The notes under the pieces: model-generated
Databases searched by the model: none
What the model was told of the DNA's origin: nothing
Seen by the model: only the letters and a program-made list of their open reading frames with translations
NCBI GenBank assembly: GCA_037013685.1
Contig: CM072888.1
Location: 15,380,216-15,444,215, forward strand
Reading direction: 5' to 3'
DNA: 64,000 nucleotides
Source: Acridotheres tristis
Lineage: Eukaryota; Chordata; Aves; Passeriformes; Sturnidae
In this document: piece by piece, positions 1 through 12,693 of the stretch
Layout of the letters: each line of letters begins with the position of its first letter
Position numbering within the stretch: the stretch's first letter is position 1
Position numbers and translations under genes: made by a program

Positions 1-3000
1 GTGTTTGAAAACACAGCCCAGCTTCCCTAATGGGTTAAAAAAGTACTTCATGCTTGCTGTGATGGGGTTGCTTCAGCAGTTTGTTATGCAAGGTTGCTTG
101 TTCAGCTTATGTATCAAGAACTATCTGCTGATGTTTGGTTTGCTTATACTCCAGTGATGTCCACACTCAGATCCTTTGTAACTGAATCCTCTGAACAGTT
201 CAGTCAGAATTGTTGAGAAGTTTTAAATGCTTTCAGGAGGAGTATCTGCTAACTACAGGTGAATAAGAAGGGTGATGATGAAGAGTACTGTCAGAATTCA
301 ACCTTAGAGATGTATTTATCTCATACACTGCAACATCTTTTACATGCTGTGAGTGGCACATCCTGATGTCCTGCAGAGGTTGTACACTACAGCAGTGTGA
401 GGGTGTAGTGGGACCCTTCATAGCAAGTACCTAGGAGATGAACTCAGGATTCTTTGGGTTTTTTATTATTCTTCTTAGTTTCAGGAGCTCACAAAGAGAA
501 GTGGAGAATGTTTGTTGCATTCTTGTTTCAAAGGTTTGTATTTTGCCAGGCCTTTTATTTGAATACCTTGGTTTCCTCAGTTGCTCAGAAAGCTGATAAG
601 CAGCATGTGGCTTTCAGTACAGCCTGTGACTGGGCTTGCTCACCTGACAACATTAGAAGTCTGGAAAAGAATGTTCTTGCACAAGAAAGAGGGAAACTAA
701 CCGAATAATCCCTTCATTAGTCATGGGGCACAAAGATGTGAGAGATTCCTGTGTTCTAGACCTGGAAGTAGATTGGTAGCTGCTTAATTTGTGCATCACT
801 CCCCTTTCAGAAGCCATCCTTCTGCCATTGTGCATGTTGTTGCCCACATGAGGGTTATGCCCTTAGTGTTGAGTCTCTTTTGATTTCTTGTATGAGTTCT
901 AGGTACACGCTGAATCCCCATATTTAGGGACTGACTGGGGGTTTTAATTCCTTTGGAGTAACAGCAATTTCTGTTATAGACTGAAGAAGGCTGTCTTCCT
1001 TGGGTGAAACGATTGTTTCTGTGGAAAGTCTCTCAGGTGTGATCCCTTGGTGCTGCTCTGGTGCTCATAGACTTTGAACAGAGCTATCTCAGCACACTGA
1101 CTCACCACAGTTTGCTTACTGCTTTGTGGAGTAGTTTTCTTCCTGGGTTGAACACCAGTGTCAGTGGCATGGAGAAAATGGGTTTTTGACAACCTACAGT
1201 TGATTTTGGATGGCTTTGCTCCTGCCTGGCTCCTTTGTCTGGGCTGCCCTTGCAGTTATACCGATGTTTGCTAGCACAAGGAGGGAAAATGTACGGAAAC
1301 AAAAAGGCAGATGCCAAAGGTGGACAGGAGACCTATAGTAGTAGTGCTGGCTTAATACATCCAGGGAATTGAAATATAGGGGAGATAATCCTGCTGCTCG
1401 TGTACACACAAAGTAGCAAATTATGCTATTTGAAATAACAGTGCAATAAAGATATTGCTAGGATATTGCTCACAGTAAATCCTATAAAATTGTAGCAGGT
1501 GCTTGTTTTATTAGTGTATAATTACCGGTTTGTTGACAGATAAGATTTTTACTTTTTGCTTTTCCTTTTAAAATTATAATGGAAGCATAAATTGCTCAGA
1601 ACTTGCTGAGGGAAGAAGGTTCTCCTCATAACTGGTATGTGGACGAGAGGTTACTTGGTTTGTTGGTTTTTTTCTCTGTCGAGTCTTAAAAAGAAACCAG
1701 GTAGCGCCTCTGTTATAAACATGGCAGTGGAAACATGAGCATAAGCCACCTTCCGATGGAAAAAAGCCAAAACAAACCCAAAACCCTCATGTACATATCA
1801 CTTGACAGTGTCAGTTTAAACACACAGGAGTTGCTAATTTGTGTACTTTGCCCGTTCTTCTCATCTGCTGCACACAGTTGTTTGTGTGGTGTCTCAGGCA
1901 GCGAGCATTCACTGAGCAGAACGTAGAGTAATGGGAAGGGAATGGTGTGCGTTGGTTGAGGGAATTATGGTTGCCTTGGGAACTATTTTGTGACTGTAGA
2001 TGGTTAATTTGTGGTAGAAGAACACCTGGTATTTTCTTAAGTGTTCCTTGTAACAGTTGGAAAAAAGACTGGATACTTACACTGGTTATGTATTCAGCAT
2101 TTGATAAGGTTGGGTTGGGTTTTTTCCTTGCTATGGTTTGCTATTGGTATTGTATTTGATAAACCTAGAGCCATGATCAGCTGGGAAGCATGCAGACAAA
2201 CTGCCTCCACGACTGGTCTTATGTGGGGATTGGGAAAGAGAATGGAAATTATTTTGTCTGTGTTCCACATACATATTTTGTTACCGTGTTAAAGCTATTT
2301 GCTTTCACTCTCCTATTACATATGCAAACATGGTGAGTTTGCAGTCTTAGATGATTAATTTTTCCACTTACCCTTGTTAATCATAGCTTCCTCATGGATT
2401 CATCTTTTTCTGGTTTCATGACATGCCTTTTGTTAAAGCATCTCTAACTCAGTAAGCTTAAACAAAAGCCTCTCTGTTGAAAAAACAGTGCTGAGTGATT
2501 TTGTAATTCTTTGCTTTATGACAAAACAAATTTTTCAATTTTAGAGACAAAACATAGAGTGTCAGAGAGAGTAAGGAAATGGGGAATGCCTAAAATGAAT
2601 TACACTTTTACCCATTATTGAAAAAAATAGCAACGTTGAAGAATGGCACTTAATTGGGAGAATAGTACAGCAAGATCACCTACGTGCAGTTGTGCTATTT
2701 CATTTGACAATATGTCAGCAGACCAAGGTGAGTCTTGATTATACATGTACTTTTGTAGAGACTTTTCTAACAAATGAATGAAAGTATGTCTGGTGTCAAT
2801 TGTTTCTTAAGAACTGCATTTTTTCCCCCATTCTTTGTGAATTTCAGTTGCCTAGAATAGTTGATGTGCTTGTTTGTATTTGTCAAAAAGAGATGAGAGA
2901 AAACAGCAAACAAGGAGATTACTCAGCCTGTTCTTTAGTTTGTTTTGCTTATAAAATGACCCAATAAAAGGATTTTTTTCTTTAAGATTTGTTTTCCCCT

Positions 3001-5377
3001 TGAAATCAACTTAGGCAAACAAGTGACCTTCACTTTTTAAACTGTAACTTGATTCTACTTTGCATAGGTAGGTGTTCTAAATCCCGTGCACTACAAGCAG
3101 TCAAAAATCTCTGGTAACTATGAACCTTGTGCTGCTATGCATTGATCTTTTCCTAAAATAAATTTTCTATTTTCTGGGAGAATGCCTGGACCATTAAATG
3201 ACCAGTGGGTGTTTTTCCATTTGCAGAGATTAGTTTTGGTGCCAGTGCTATGAAGTGGCTACACTGGAATGACCAGAAAGGCTCTAGTCAGTTTTGCACT
3301 CAATGATATTGGCAGTTTGTCACTCCAGTTTCTTGCGGACAAAAGATCTGGATTTCCCCAGGAGAGAAGCAGAAAATAGACAAGAGGGAGGCTACTTGAG
3401 GATTTCTACCATCACTACTGGAATGACTGGGGAAAATAAGAGCTCATTCTTTGTTGAACAGGAAGGTGAGTTTTGGTGTTATGTCAGCAAAAAGAAATAG
3501 GTTGAATAAAATGTTTTGACAAGTTAGATGTCCTGGATTCTTAACAAAAAATTCTCAATGACATTGATAAATGCAGATGCTATAGAATTTTGCAGAAAGA
3601 CATTCCACAGTTATTTTCAAGTTCCATTGCTGGGTTGGTTTCAGTAGACTGTGCATTTTGACACAGAGCTATTTGGGTGTGTGTCCTGAGCTGGTTTGTG
3701 GGAGAATTTACAGAGTGACAGCCTCTGGTTCAGGTGTGTCCAGCTCTTTGTGGTGTGGGGTGCTGTTCACTGTGTAGTGATGAAGTAGGGCAGCTGAGTC
3801 ACACAGAGAACCTGCCAAGCTGCAGGTCAGCTCCAGTGCCCTGTCATATGTTAATCACTGTCAATCTCCAATCCTCAAAACTATGAACTGACAGTTGGCA
3901 AAAGCTTCTTTTGTATATACAAATTGGTTTTAGATGTAGTAAAGAGCTAGATCTTGCTACATAAAAAAAAAAAAAAAGCCAAACAACGTTTTTCCATGGA
4001 AAAATGCAGTTAAGGCTTTGCATACTATTGTTTCTTCACTTAGTAATTCTGAGAAGGAGATGAACGTTCTGGATCTGTATCAATTCGGATAGTGTAGTGG
4101 TGACTTGTCCAACTGGTGGTTGAGCATGTTTGCCATGAAAATCAAATTTGGAAGGGTATCCTGTAAGAACAGATTTTGTGCTTTTCTTGAAGCCTGCTGC
4201 TTTTTTAGTTTGGGTGTTAGGAAAGGGTTTTTCCCCCGGAGAATGATTGGACACTAGAATAGACTTCCCAGTGATCAGGATGGAGGACGCATGCAGAGAG
4301 CTCTTCTTCCTAAATTGGCATATTGTGTGGAGTAAAGCTTCTCCAGGGATAGAATAAGATACAGTGTCGATATCTTGCTGTATCACCTTCAGGATATTGA
4401 AAACAAAGGTTGTAAGAGATACAGTGTAGTCCTAGTCACTGCCCTGCTTCTTTCTGGCTAGTCCTGTCTTTTGGGGGTTTTTTGAAGTGTTTATCCAAAG
4501 CTGTTGGCTTTCTTACCTACAGCTAATGAAACTTACGAGTTTGTGTTTCAGCAGCTCTTCAACTTGTTATAACACATGAGACTTCAGAGATCTGAGCAGC
4601 CTGCATTTGAAGTGACCCACATGGTACTGGAGCAGGGATGAAGATTCCACAAAAATTCCTATTTCTCCTGTTGAATTGATCTCAACTCAAAATCTTAATG
4701 TGGAATTTCATTCCACAAAGGTCAGTCAGCTATTGCACAGTCCTAGTTGTTTAAGTAAGTTTTCCCAGAAGGAATACAGAGGTGTTTTATCTAGAGATTG
4801 AAGTGGGAAGGAGGTGTTAATAGTGTTTTGTCTGAATGAAAGAATCTGAATGAAGTCCTGGTTTGCCTGCAGGTGAGCTATTTATCTTCAGCTCAGCACT
4901 TCTGCAAGTAAATATGTTCTGTACTTGTGGAGTGTTGTCATGTTTAAAGCTGGTAGAACTGCTAAGATCTGCAGTTAGAAGCATGTTTTCCTGCAAATCA
5001 CTGCAAAGTAACTGTTCGGGCTATCTTTATTTTTGTTTTAATGCTCCACTTGAGTCAAAAATGAAGAAAGCCAACCTAGATAAGTTTAAAAAGTGGTAGC
5101 GGCCATAGCAGCTTTCACTGCTGTTCAAATCTTGACAGCACTACCTTTAAAGCATTCTGCTTTATCGTCTTAAGGTTTTTCTCTGGTTTTCATCTCTGTA
5201 GTGTTCTAACTTTGAAAAGGATCGTGATTGCATAAGACACATAAGGAATCAAGCTTTTAGGGCAAAATTTTCTGTGCCATTTTAGCATATTTTTTTTTAA
5301 TTAAATGTTTCATTGAAATCAGTGTCGTGTGGGGGAGGGTTTGTTTCAGTTAGAATGAACTTCATGTATTGTACCTC

Positions 5378-5444
5378 CCAACTGGGCAGTGCTGGTGTAG
5401 TACAGATGAGATGCACTTGGATCATCATTGTGCTGCCCAGTTGG
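5378..5444. repeat. Imperfect hairpin with 12-bp perfect outer stem
   Basis: CCAACTGGGCAG at 5378-5389 is the exact reverse complement of CTGCCCAGTTGG at 5433-5444. Inside it, three further pairs (two of them G-U), a 2-nt bulge and five more pairs can form, giving about 20 pairs around a loop of roughly 25 nt. It lies in non-coding DNA. It could be a chance hairpin, a remnant of a small palindromic element or a small-RNA precursor; only the inverted repeat is directly visible. Confidence 0.5.
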
Positions 5445-7336
5445 CAAAGTGTGAGTAAAACTGGTAGATTACAGTTCTGTTGTGATGAACTCTTGCTCAT
5501 AAATACAGCTATAAAATGTACTCTTGCTGAAATTGCTGGCAGCAAGCCTGATCTTAAAGGTGTGCAATATGATAACACCTGCTAAAAGTCTGTGGGGAAC
5601 TTGGTATCAAGCCTCTGGTGGTAGTTTTCACAGTTGTTTAGAGTGTTCTTGGTGTGATATTGCTCTGTCTTCCGAATTCTTCTGTAGCCTCACATTCAAG
5701 AGGTGTCTGGAGTTTGGAAGGCAAGACCTTTATTTCAAGCTATATATAGAAGACAAAAATCTGCATTTTTTGGGGCCTAGTGATAAGTACTCTATGCATT
5801 TCAGGTTTGTTTGGTTTTTGGTTTTTTATCAGTCAAGCTAAGTTCACTATATGTTTATTAAATGTAACTTTAGATTCGTAATGCCTTTTTATCGGCCTAC
5901 CAAACACTGCAGAAGATTAAATTACTTGAAGTTATTTTTTTAGGGTTTTTTTCTTTTGGTCTCCCCCCAAAGTTTGTATGGAACATAAGGTTAAAAGTAC
6001 TGGATTAAATGTAAAGGCCCTTGAATCTACAAACCCAACATTTGGATTGTTCACTGTAGTGAACACCTTCAGAATATTTGTTGTGGTTGTACCTTCTGTG
6101 CAGTTCTGTGTTTCAACTTTTGTGCTATAGTATGTTTTGAAAATGACTGAAACTGGCATGCAAACCAAGGGAAGGGTGAAGGGGAATGTTCTTATTTTTA
6201 GTTTCTATTTTATTTTTAGTTTGCCTAAAGGTCTGCTTGAAAGTAGAACATTGCTTCCCATTACAGAAGGCAACCTGAACTGCTTTGAAGTATTCTGCTG
6301 CACAGAATGTTATTTCCAGTACTTTCCTGGAAAGTTGCTGCAAGTTCAGTGTGTGGTAAACAAGCAGTGTTTAAGACTTTAACTAATGACTCTGTGAGTG
6401 AATGCTTGGAGTTTTGTTGTGTTTTGTTTAGTAATACTGCTCTGTACCTCTCAACAGCTGGAATGTTCTTCCTTAATAATCTTCTTTTGTAATAGGTGGT
6501 GCCTTTGGGCAACGTAATATTTTCTTGTGGTGGAAAGGGGGTTGTCAAATCCAGAGCTAGATATCCCAGTGTTTTGAAATGCTGGTTTTCTAGGAAACAA
6601 TGCACTCACTTATACATGTAACATAATCAAACATTTGCAATTTGTATGACATGCTGCTTTTATCCAAAATTTAGTTACAGCGTTTTTGCTTTTTCTGTCC
6701 ACCTTCCATTTTGCCTGAAAGGCTCTGACTCACGGGGATTTTTGGTTACCATTATTTTCGGACCTCTTTCTAAGGTCCTTGTTAGTTTAATTGTAAAAAT
6801 TGCTTTTGTACTTGGTGTGTGTAATCAAATTTCTATGGTAGCCTGCTGAGATTCCTTCTACGTGAGAAAGTCTTGATGTGAAGAAAACAGCTATAGGTCA
6901 CAGGATAGCTGAGTCTTAAAGTATATTTGTAGCAGCTGTTGTGGTGAAGGAAGAAGATGCATTTGTGTAAAACATTTCTATTTTGAAGACAGCAAGACAT
7001 AAATATTTTTGGAAACTTTACAATTTTTTTTCTTTACAGCATGTCTGCAGAGAGCATCATCTATTTCTTCTTCTGTGTATTGAGTTTTTTGGGCAGGAGG
7101 GAGTGCTCATTGTGTTTTAAGTGTACCTGTCAGTATTTTGTACTATTATTTGTTAATTATAGCAGCATGGAGAGCTTAGTAACTGTTTCATGGTGGAATA
7201 ATTATAATATGCTTTTATTCTCTTACATCCCAAGAGCTGGAAGATTAGGAAAAGGAATCAGAGTGGATGAATGAATTGCTACTGCAATACAGCATTTCCA
7301 ATGGATTGTACTTAAATTGTTGCAGTTTCCAGCTGC

Positions 7337-7440
7337 TCATAGAGTCACAGAATGGTTGGGTTTGGAAGGGACCTCTGGAGATCTAGTCCAACTGAACCTA
7401 GGGCAGGCTACATGTTTTTGTGTCTGGGCATTTCAAGTTG
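7337..7440 (-). mobile_element. CR1-type LINE 3' fragment (reverse orientation)
   Basis: The stretch from about 7337 has the hallmark of the reverse complement of an avian CR1 3' end: a CATAGARTCACAGAATGG-like start, then GGTTTGGAAGGGACCTCTGGAGATC and TAGTCCAAC. The similarity fades after about 7410-7440, so this is a short, 5'-truncated dead copy without coding sequence, as is usual for CR1. It is the best single pointer to a bird genome. The right border is approximate. Confidence 0.8.
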
Positions 7441-10400
7441 CTTAATCTCTACGTATTAAGGCCCTAAAAAATCGGATTTCTTCAGCTCAGCAGCCTTCAG
7501 GAGTTTACATATCTGCCAGTTTTAGAGAGAGCAGATAAGCAGAAGCTGAAAAATTTGAAAAGCCTTTAAGCAACTAAAATGTGGTTGAAAGCATCTCATG
7601 CTTTTCACTTAAATAATCAAGGATCCAGTCTGTATTTCCCCTTTTTTCCTCCTGCTCTTGCCTGTGTTCTAATGAATGGATTTAGGAATTAGATATATTG
7701 TGTTTTTAAGCCTTTTCTAGTTCAGGTTTAAATATGGCAATTTTATGAATGTAACCATGTAATGTGGGATTTTTGAGTTTTAAAATCCTGATATGTGAGC
7801 CATAGCCTGCTGGTGGTCCTCTGCTGCACCTTGATTGGAAAGAGATGGTGATGGATTTTTGTCTCAGCAATGGAAATTCCAACTGTTACCTCTTTTGTAC
7901 TGAGTAGCTGTTCATCCTGCATTCTTTTGTATTAATTTTCATTAGAGTCCACTGCACTTGCACTGAACAATTATTTATTAGGTTATCCACTCTTAGTTTT
8001 CTGCCATTCATCTGACTCAAGTTTTCATTATCACCTTTCTTGAGGGCAGACTTTATTGTTCTTCATACTTCTTTTTAAGGGCTTTTGCACAGTTGTAGCT
8101 CAGAAGTTGAAAGTATTTGCACTTTCTGGCTCTTAAGAGTGCTACTCTTAAGTGTATCTGTCCCAGCTTTAAAGAACTGCTAACAGATACTGCTGTATCT
8201 GGCAGTGATACTTAGTTTTGCTTAGCATTTTCTCACTGGTCCCAAGATAATCCCTGCTGCTTCAGGGGTGCATTAGATGTATTTCATTTATGAGGCTTTT
8301 GATTTTGGATGGTGTGGGTTTGTTTTGTACTTCAACAGGTGCTCATATAAAAGCTGTTACTGATTTGATTTCCTTATTTTCTGGTGAAAGTGACACTTGA
8401 GAATTTGGTTAAAAAATGAGCATTGCCAATGACTCAAGGCAGGTTTGGCCAGTGTTCCTAGATCTGTCAGGTTATAACAGAGTGTTCCCATGGCTGAGCA
8501 CCACCAGGCCAGCAGCCACAAATGGTGAGGAGTGCCTTGGCCCTCTGCTTCGTTGTCATGGCCTTGCTAACGTGCATCACCTTCCCAGGAGTTTGTGTGA
8601 AGCTGGCCTCAGCAGCCTTGTTTCTGTATAATCTGAATACATAAACGTGTTTTGCTTGCAGTACGTAGCCTTGCCGATGGTTCTGTAACGTCACCCGACT
8701 GGAGCTGCTCATGGTTGCAGGCTGGAAGGTTGGCTATTCTTAGTGAAATGGAGACGTTTCTGCATGTAATAAAATGCAGTTACTGTGAAGTACAAGCATT
8801 GTTATGTCTTGCATTTTGTTTACTTCTTTGTAGATCACTGTGCTTTTATTAATTACACTGATTTTTTTTTAAAAATTATTCCTGTTGATGGGGCTGTTCT
8901 AGTATTTTATCAGCCAAGATGTTGATATGATTAATCTCAATACTTTTAACAGAGATTCTTAGATTTTGCAGTGATATGCTAATGACAGAGAAAAAAATAT
9001 CAAAATTCACAGATACCTGTCAAACACCGTTCTGTATTTTTGCTAACAATCTTGGTCTTCTTTAGTCTGAAGTTTAAACAATTGCTTGGTCTAGATGGAT
9101 TTCTTCCTTCAGGTTTTGAGTAAACACTTAGTGATACATCTTTTCAAGGGGTTGTAGTTAGAGCTTGTGCATTATTCAGTACTCAAAGCTAACTGTTGAA
9201 GTGAAGGAAACTTTCAAGGGTTTAAATAGTTAAAGCTATTCTCTCCCCTTTCATGATGATCTCAAGGCTGTTGCGATCTTAAAAGAGGTTGGCATAGTTT
9301 TACAGTTGGTAATCGCTTTAGTAGAGAAGCTGGGAAAATGGAAACTGTATAAAAGCATTAGTAAAAAATAAACAGCTGAACTGTTGAGAAATCCTGGCTA
9401 GATTCCAAGAAGTAAAAATTGCAGGGATGTTGAAGTTGCCTTTGACAGCAGCCTCTGATATATCCAGGATGAGATTTTCATTGTTGCCCTTCATATATCT
9501 ATTTCAGTCATGTCCAATATGCAGAGAAGAAATAGAACAAGTGGGTTGTGTTATGGTTCTTTTTTGCTGTTATTGAGCACACTAGCCTGAATACATTAAT
9601 AGAAGCTAAGTTTAAAATGACCTGATAACTGCAAAATCTTCCAACGTGATTGCCATGAGCTGTTAATCCAGTAACTATGAGTAATATTTCTTTCTTTTTC
9701 ACTTCTCACTTTCTGATTCCAGACTTGATGTGGTGTATTTCTTTTCCTTCTGTATTCTGACTTGCAGTGGTTAGTTTGGATTCAAAATGCTGTTTAAAAT
9801 CCTGACTCCACATATTTTAATATAAATATACTTTCAACTAGATAGAGGTATTTAATAGCCACTTACTGCTTTGTAACATAACCAAATGGCAAGGATAAAG
9901 AATGCAAATAACTGAACTATAAAAGTACTTTGATATATTTAAGTATTTTATGGTCATACTGTTAAAAGATACGAAGAGTGGCCTTTCTTCTTGGGAAAAA
10001 CATGTACAAATGCAAACCAAAAGCAAGTTATTAAAAACTATTTATAATTACAGAGTGAGGTGGCTTTCCCACTGACTGATTTAGATGATTCTCTCCTTTT
10101 CAGACTTGGAGGCAATTGTTACATGGATTGTGCTTGACACTAGGAGTCTAACTTCTGGATCCAAGCCCTGCATGCATATTGGTATAGAACAAGATAATGG
10201 CTTAGTTTTTTTGTGTCTGAAATAGTTTGAAGTTGTACTATCTGAGCTGCAAGCCTTTGCAAGTTGCTGAGGTGATAGTCGAGTGACACTGCTCAGAAGA
10301 AGATCTAGTGGCCTTAATATATGCTGTCTTCAAAAAGAGTCTCCTTTTTGAGTAATCATCTGTGCAGTTAACCTATTTGACTTTAAGGCAGCAATGTGAT

Positions 10401-11965
10401 ACTATTACTAATGTGTCCCTAGGAGCTGGCTGTTTTGTCTAGGGCTGCTTACAAGGGCTGGCATCACTGTGCAGGCATTACTGGGGGAGAAATGCTTTCC
10501 AATGCCTTTTTTTATTTCTGGCACTGACATCAGATAACTTTGTATCTTTAAATGCCTGCCAACAAGTGAGCTGTGAGTTTGACTGTCATTGGAGTTCTTT
10601 TTGAGCTCAGGCTTCTTGAGTGTCAGGGCAGTTTGATCTGGCTGGCACTCTGAGGTGAGGGGGGTCAGAGTGGCACCCTTGGCAATCAGGGAGGCCAGGA
10701 CTGCTCCAGCATAGCCTCTGGAGCTCGGCATGGAAACTGTGTAATTCTAGCAGGGCTTTTTCCCCCCAGTCCTTCCACCTTGTGGGTGAAATGCAGCTGT
10801 TCTGTAGTTAGCTGCTGTACAAAATGGGCCCACAATGACTCCAGAGGAAGCCATGTCACCTCGGCATTTGGGCAGTGTTTTTACTGGCACGGTTCCTCAT
10901 GAATTAGTATTAAAACTCAGCTCTGCTTTTCCTAGCAAGTAGAAAACAGAATTTGCAAGGATTTTGTCCCCTTGAGCTTATAATTAGTACTCATGAGCAT
11001 GCTGGCAGAGCCACGTGGTGTGCTCACCCATCCAGTGCTCAAGTGTGCTCATGGGGTCAGCAAGTGTGGAAAATGCCTTATTAAACTGATCTGTTTTCAG
11101 ACTCTTGACAGTGATACAGCTTTAGGGGAATGGTATGATGTGACCATTTCCAGCAGGGTCTGTAAGGTTTCTCAAGTGGAAGTGACTCTGGCTTTGAATT
11201 TCACTGCAGGGGTTTGTTTAATACATAATTTGAGTACTCTTTAAAAAATCCTTTTTTTGTTTTTCATATGGTGGTATTTGTTTTGTGTTTAGAACACCTT
11301 TAAAATTAATCATGAATTTGTGTGTTATATTTTCTGGTCAGTATTGAGAGGAAAAAAAATTACTGAGCTCTTCTTTTCATCAAGGGATTATCTCTTCATC
11401 TTGTGAGTGGCAGGGCTTTGAGTTGATCCTGTGGCTGTTGATTGAGCTTTTGGGGTTGTTTAAGTCCATCACTAAACAATCATTTGTTTTTCTGACGTTT
11501 CCAAAACTAAAATTTGGCAAGAATATTACGTCGGGTATGGATAAGAAGTCTCATGAGCAAGATAACCTGCTAATCACTGTTGTCATGTATGAGAAGACAT
11601 CATCATCTATTAGATTTTTTTAAAGCTGTTTAACTCTTCCTTTATAGTTCAGTGGCTTTAAATGTCTGTGCCCATATCTTCAGGGGGGAAACACTGCTTC
11701 TTTGTGTTGTGACTGGTAATGCCTTCATTTGACTTCACAGAATGATATTGTAAACGTTTGGTGTAAGTTATTACTGAGAGTAAATTCAGCTTAGTGTGTT
11801 ACATTTTGATAAACGGTTTTTTTTTCCATGATATCTCTCTTGTGCATGCACAATAATTTTTCAGTCTGAAAAAAGTCTACTGTATTTTCTTCTTTGGTAA
11901 TGTTATTCATAAAGCTTTGAAAATATGTGTTTTCTGGAAGCCAATAACTTTTTAAAATATTGCAG

Positions 11966-12693
11966 TACCTGCTCCGGCCATCACTGCCACAGCTACTAAA
12001 ATGGAGGTGGTTTCAGCAGAAGTCAACAGCTTGCTCCCTGAGGAAATCATGGACACCGGCATAACTCTGGTGGAAGATGACAGCATCGAGGCTGTTATCG
12101 TATCTTCACCGATGGGAGACTCCATTCCCATGGAAACAGAACTGGAAGAAATAGTGAACATAAGCTCCACCAGCGACTCCTCAGCCACGACTACAGCCAC
12201 AGTCACCACGGAATCGGTTCCTGCGCCCAGCAGCCACTCAGGAGATGCAGCACTGACCACCACAGCCCCCAGCTCTGATGTGAATGCAGCTGTAAAGCCT
12301 GCCTTTCCAAGTGGCCTCCATAAACTTGGTGCTCAGACCCCTGTCACTATCTCAGCTAATCAGATTATTCTGAACAAGGCCACTGATATTAAAATAGGCA
12401 GTCAGAGTATTAAACCGGATGGGCAAAAGCTGATTGTAACAACTTTGGGCAAGTCTGGCCAGCCTATTGTTTTAGCATTACCCCACAGCCAGCTCCCGCA
12501 GTCGCAGAAGGCCGTGTCCCAAGCCCAGGGTGGAGACTCCAAGGTACAAGGCCAGCAGATCAAAGTTGTCATTGGAGGTCGGTCGGAAGTGAAACCTGTT
12601 GTGGGTGTCTCAGCTTTGACGCAGGGAAGTCAGCTCATAAACACTGCGGCCCAGCCCTCTGTCTTGCAGTCCCAGCAAGTAAAAACAGTACAG
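11966..12693 (+). CDS. LIN54: LIN54 first coding exon (ATG at 12001)
   Basis: The exon follows acceptor TATTGCAG (ending 11965) and ends CAG|GTAAAA at 12693/12694, phase 0. The start codon at 12001 has A at -3 and G at +4 and opens with [15 protein letters not shown], nearly identical to human LIN54. It encodes residues 1-231, the acidic N-terminus and Ser/Thr/Gln-rich region with [12 protein letters not shown]. Compared with human there is a small Met-Gly-Asp-Ser-type insertion near residue 37. The frame is open upstream to the acceptor. The reading frame runs three codons into the intron before a stop, which is read-through and not coding. Confidence 0.96.

Larger units (their letters stand above)
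1..11965. other. Non-coding stretch, probable LIN54 5' intron
   Basis: No open reading frame here resembles a known protein and none has good splice borders; the short ORFs are what AT-rich DNA gives by chance. There is no CpG-rich promoter-like block. Because the first LIN54 coding exon at 11966 is preceded by a splice acceptor, this stretch is most simply the end of a 5' intron, with the LIN54 promoter and non-coding first exon upstream of the window. It contains a CR1 fragment near 7337-7440 and a hairpin at 5378-5444, listed separately. Confidence 0.6.
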
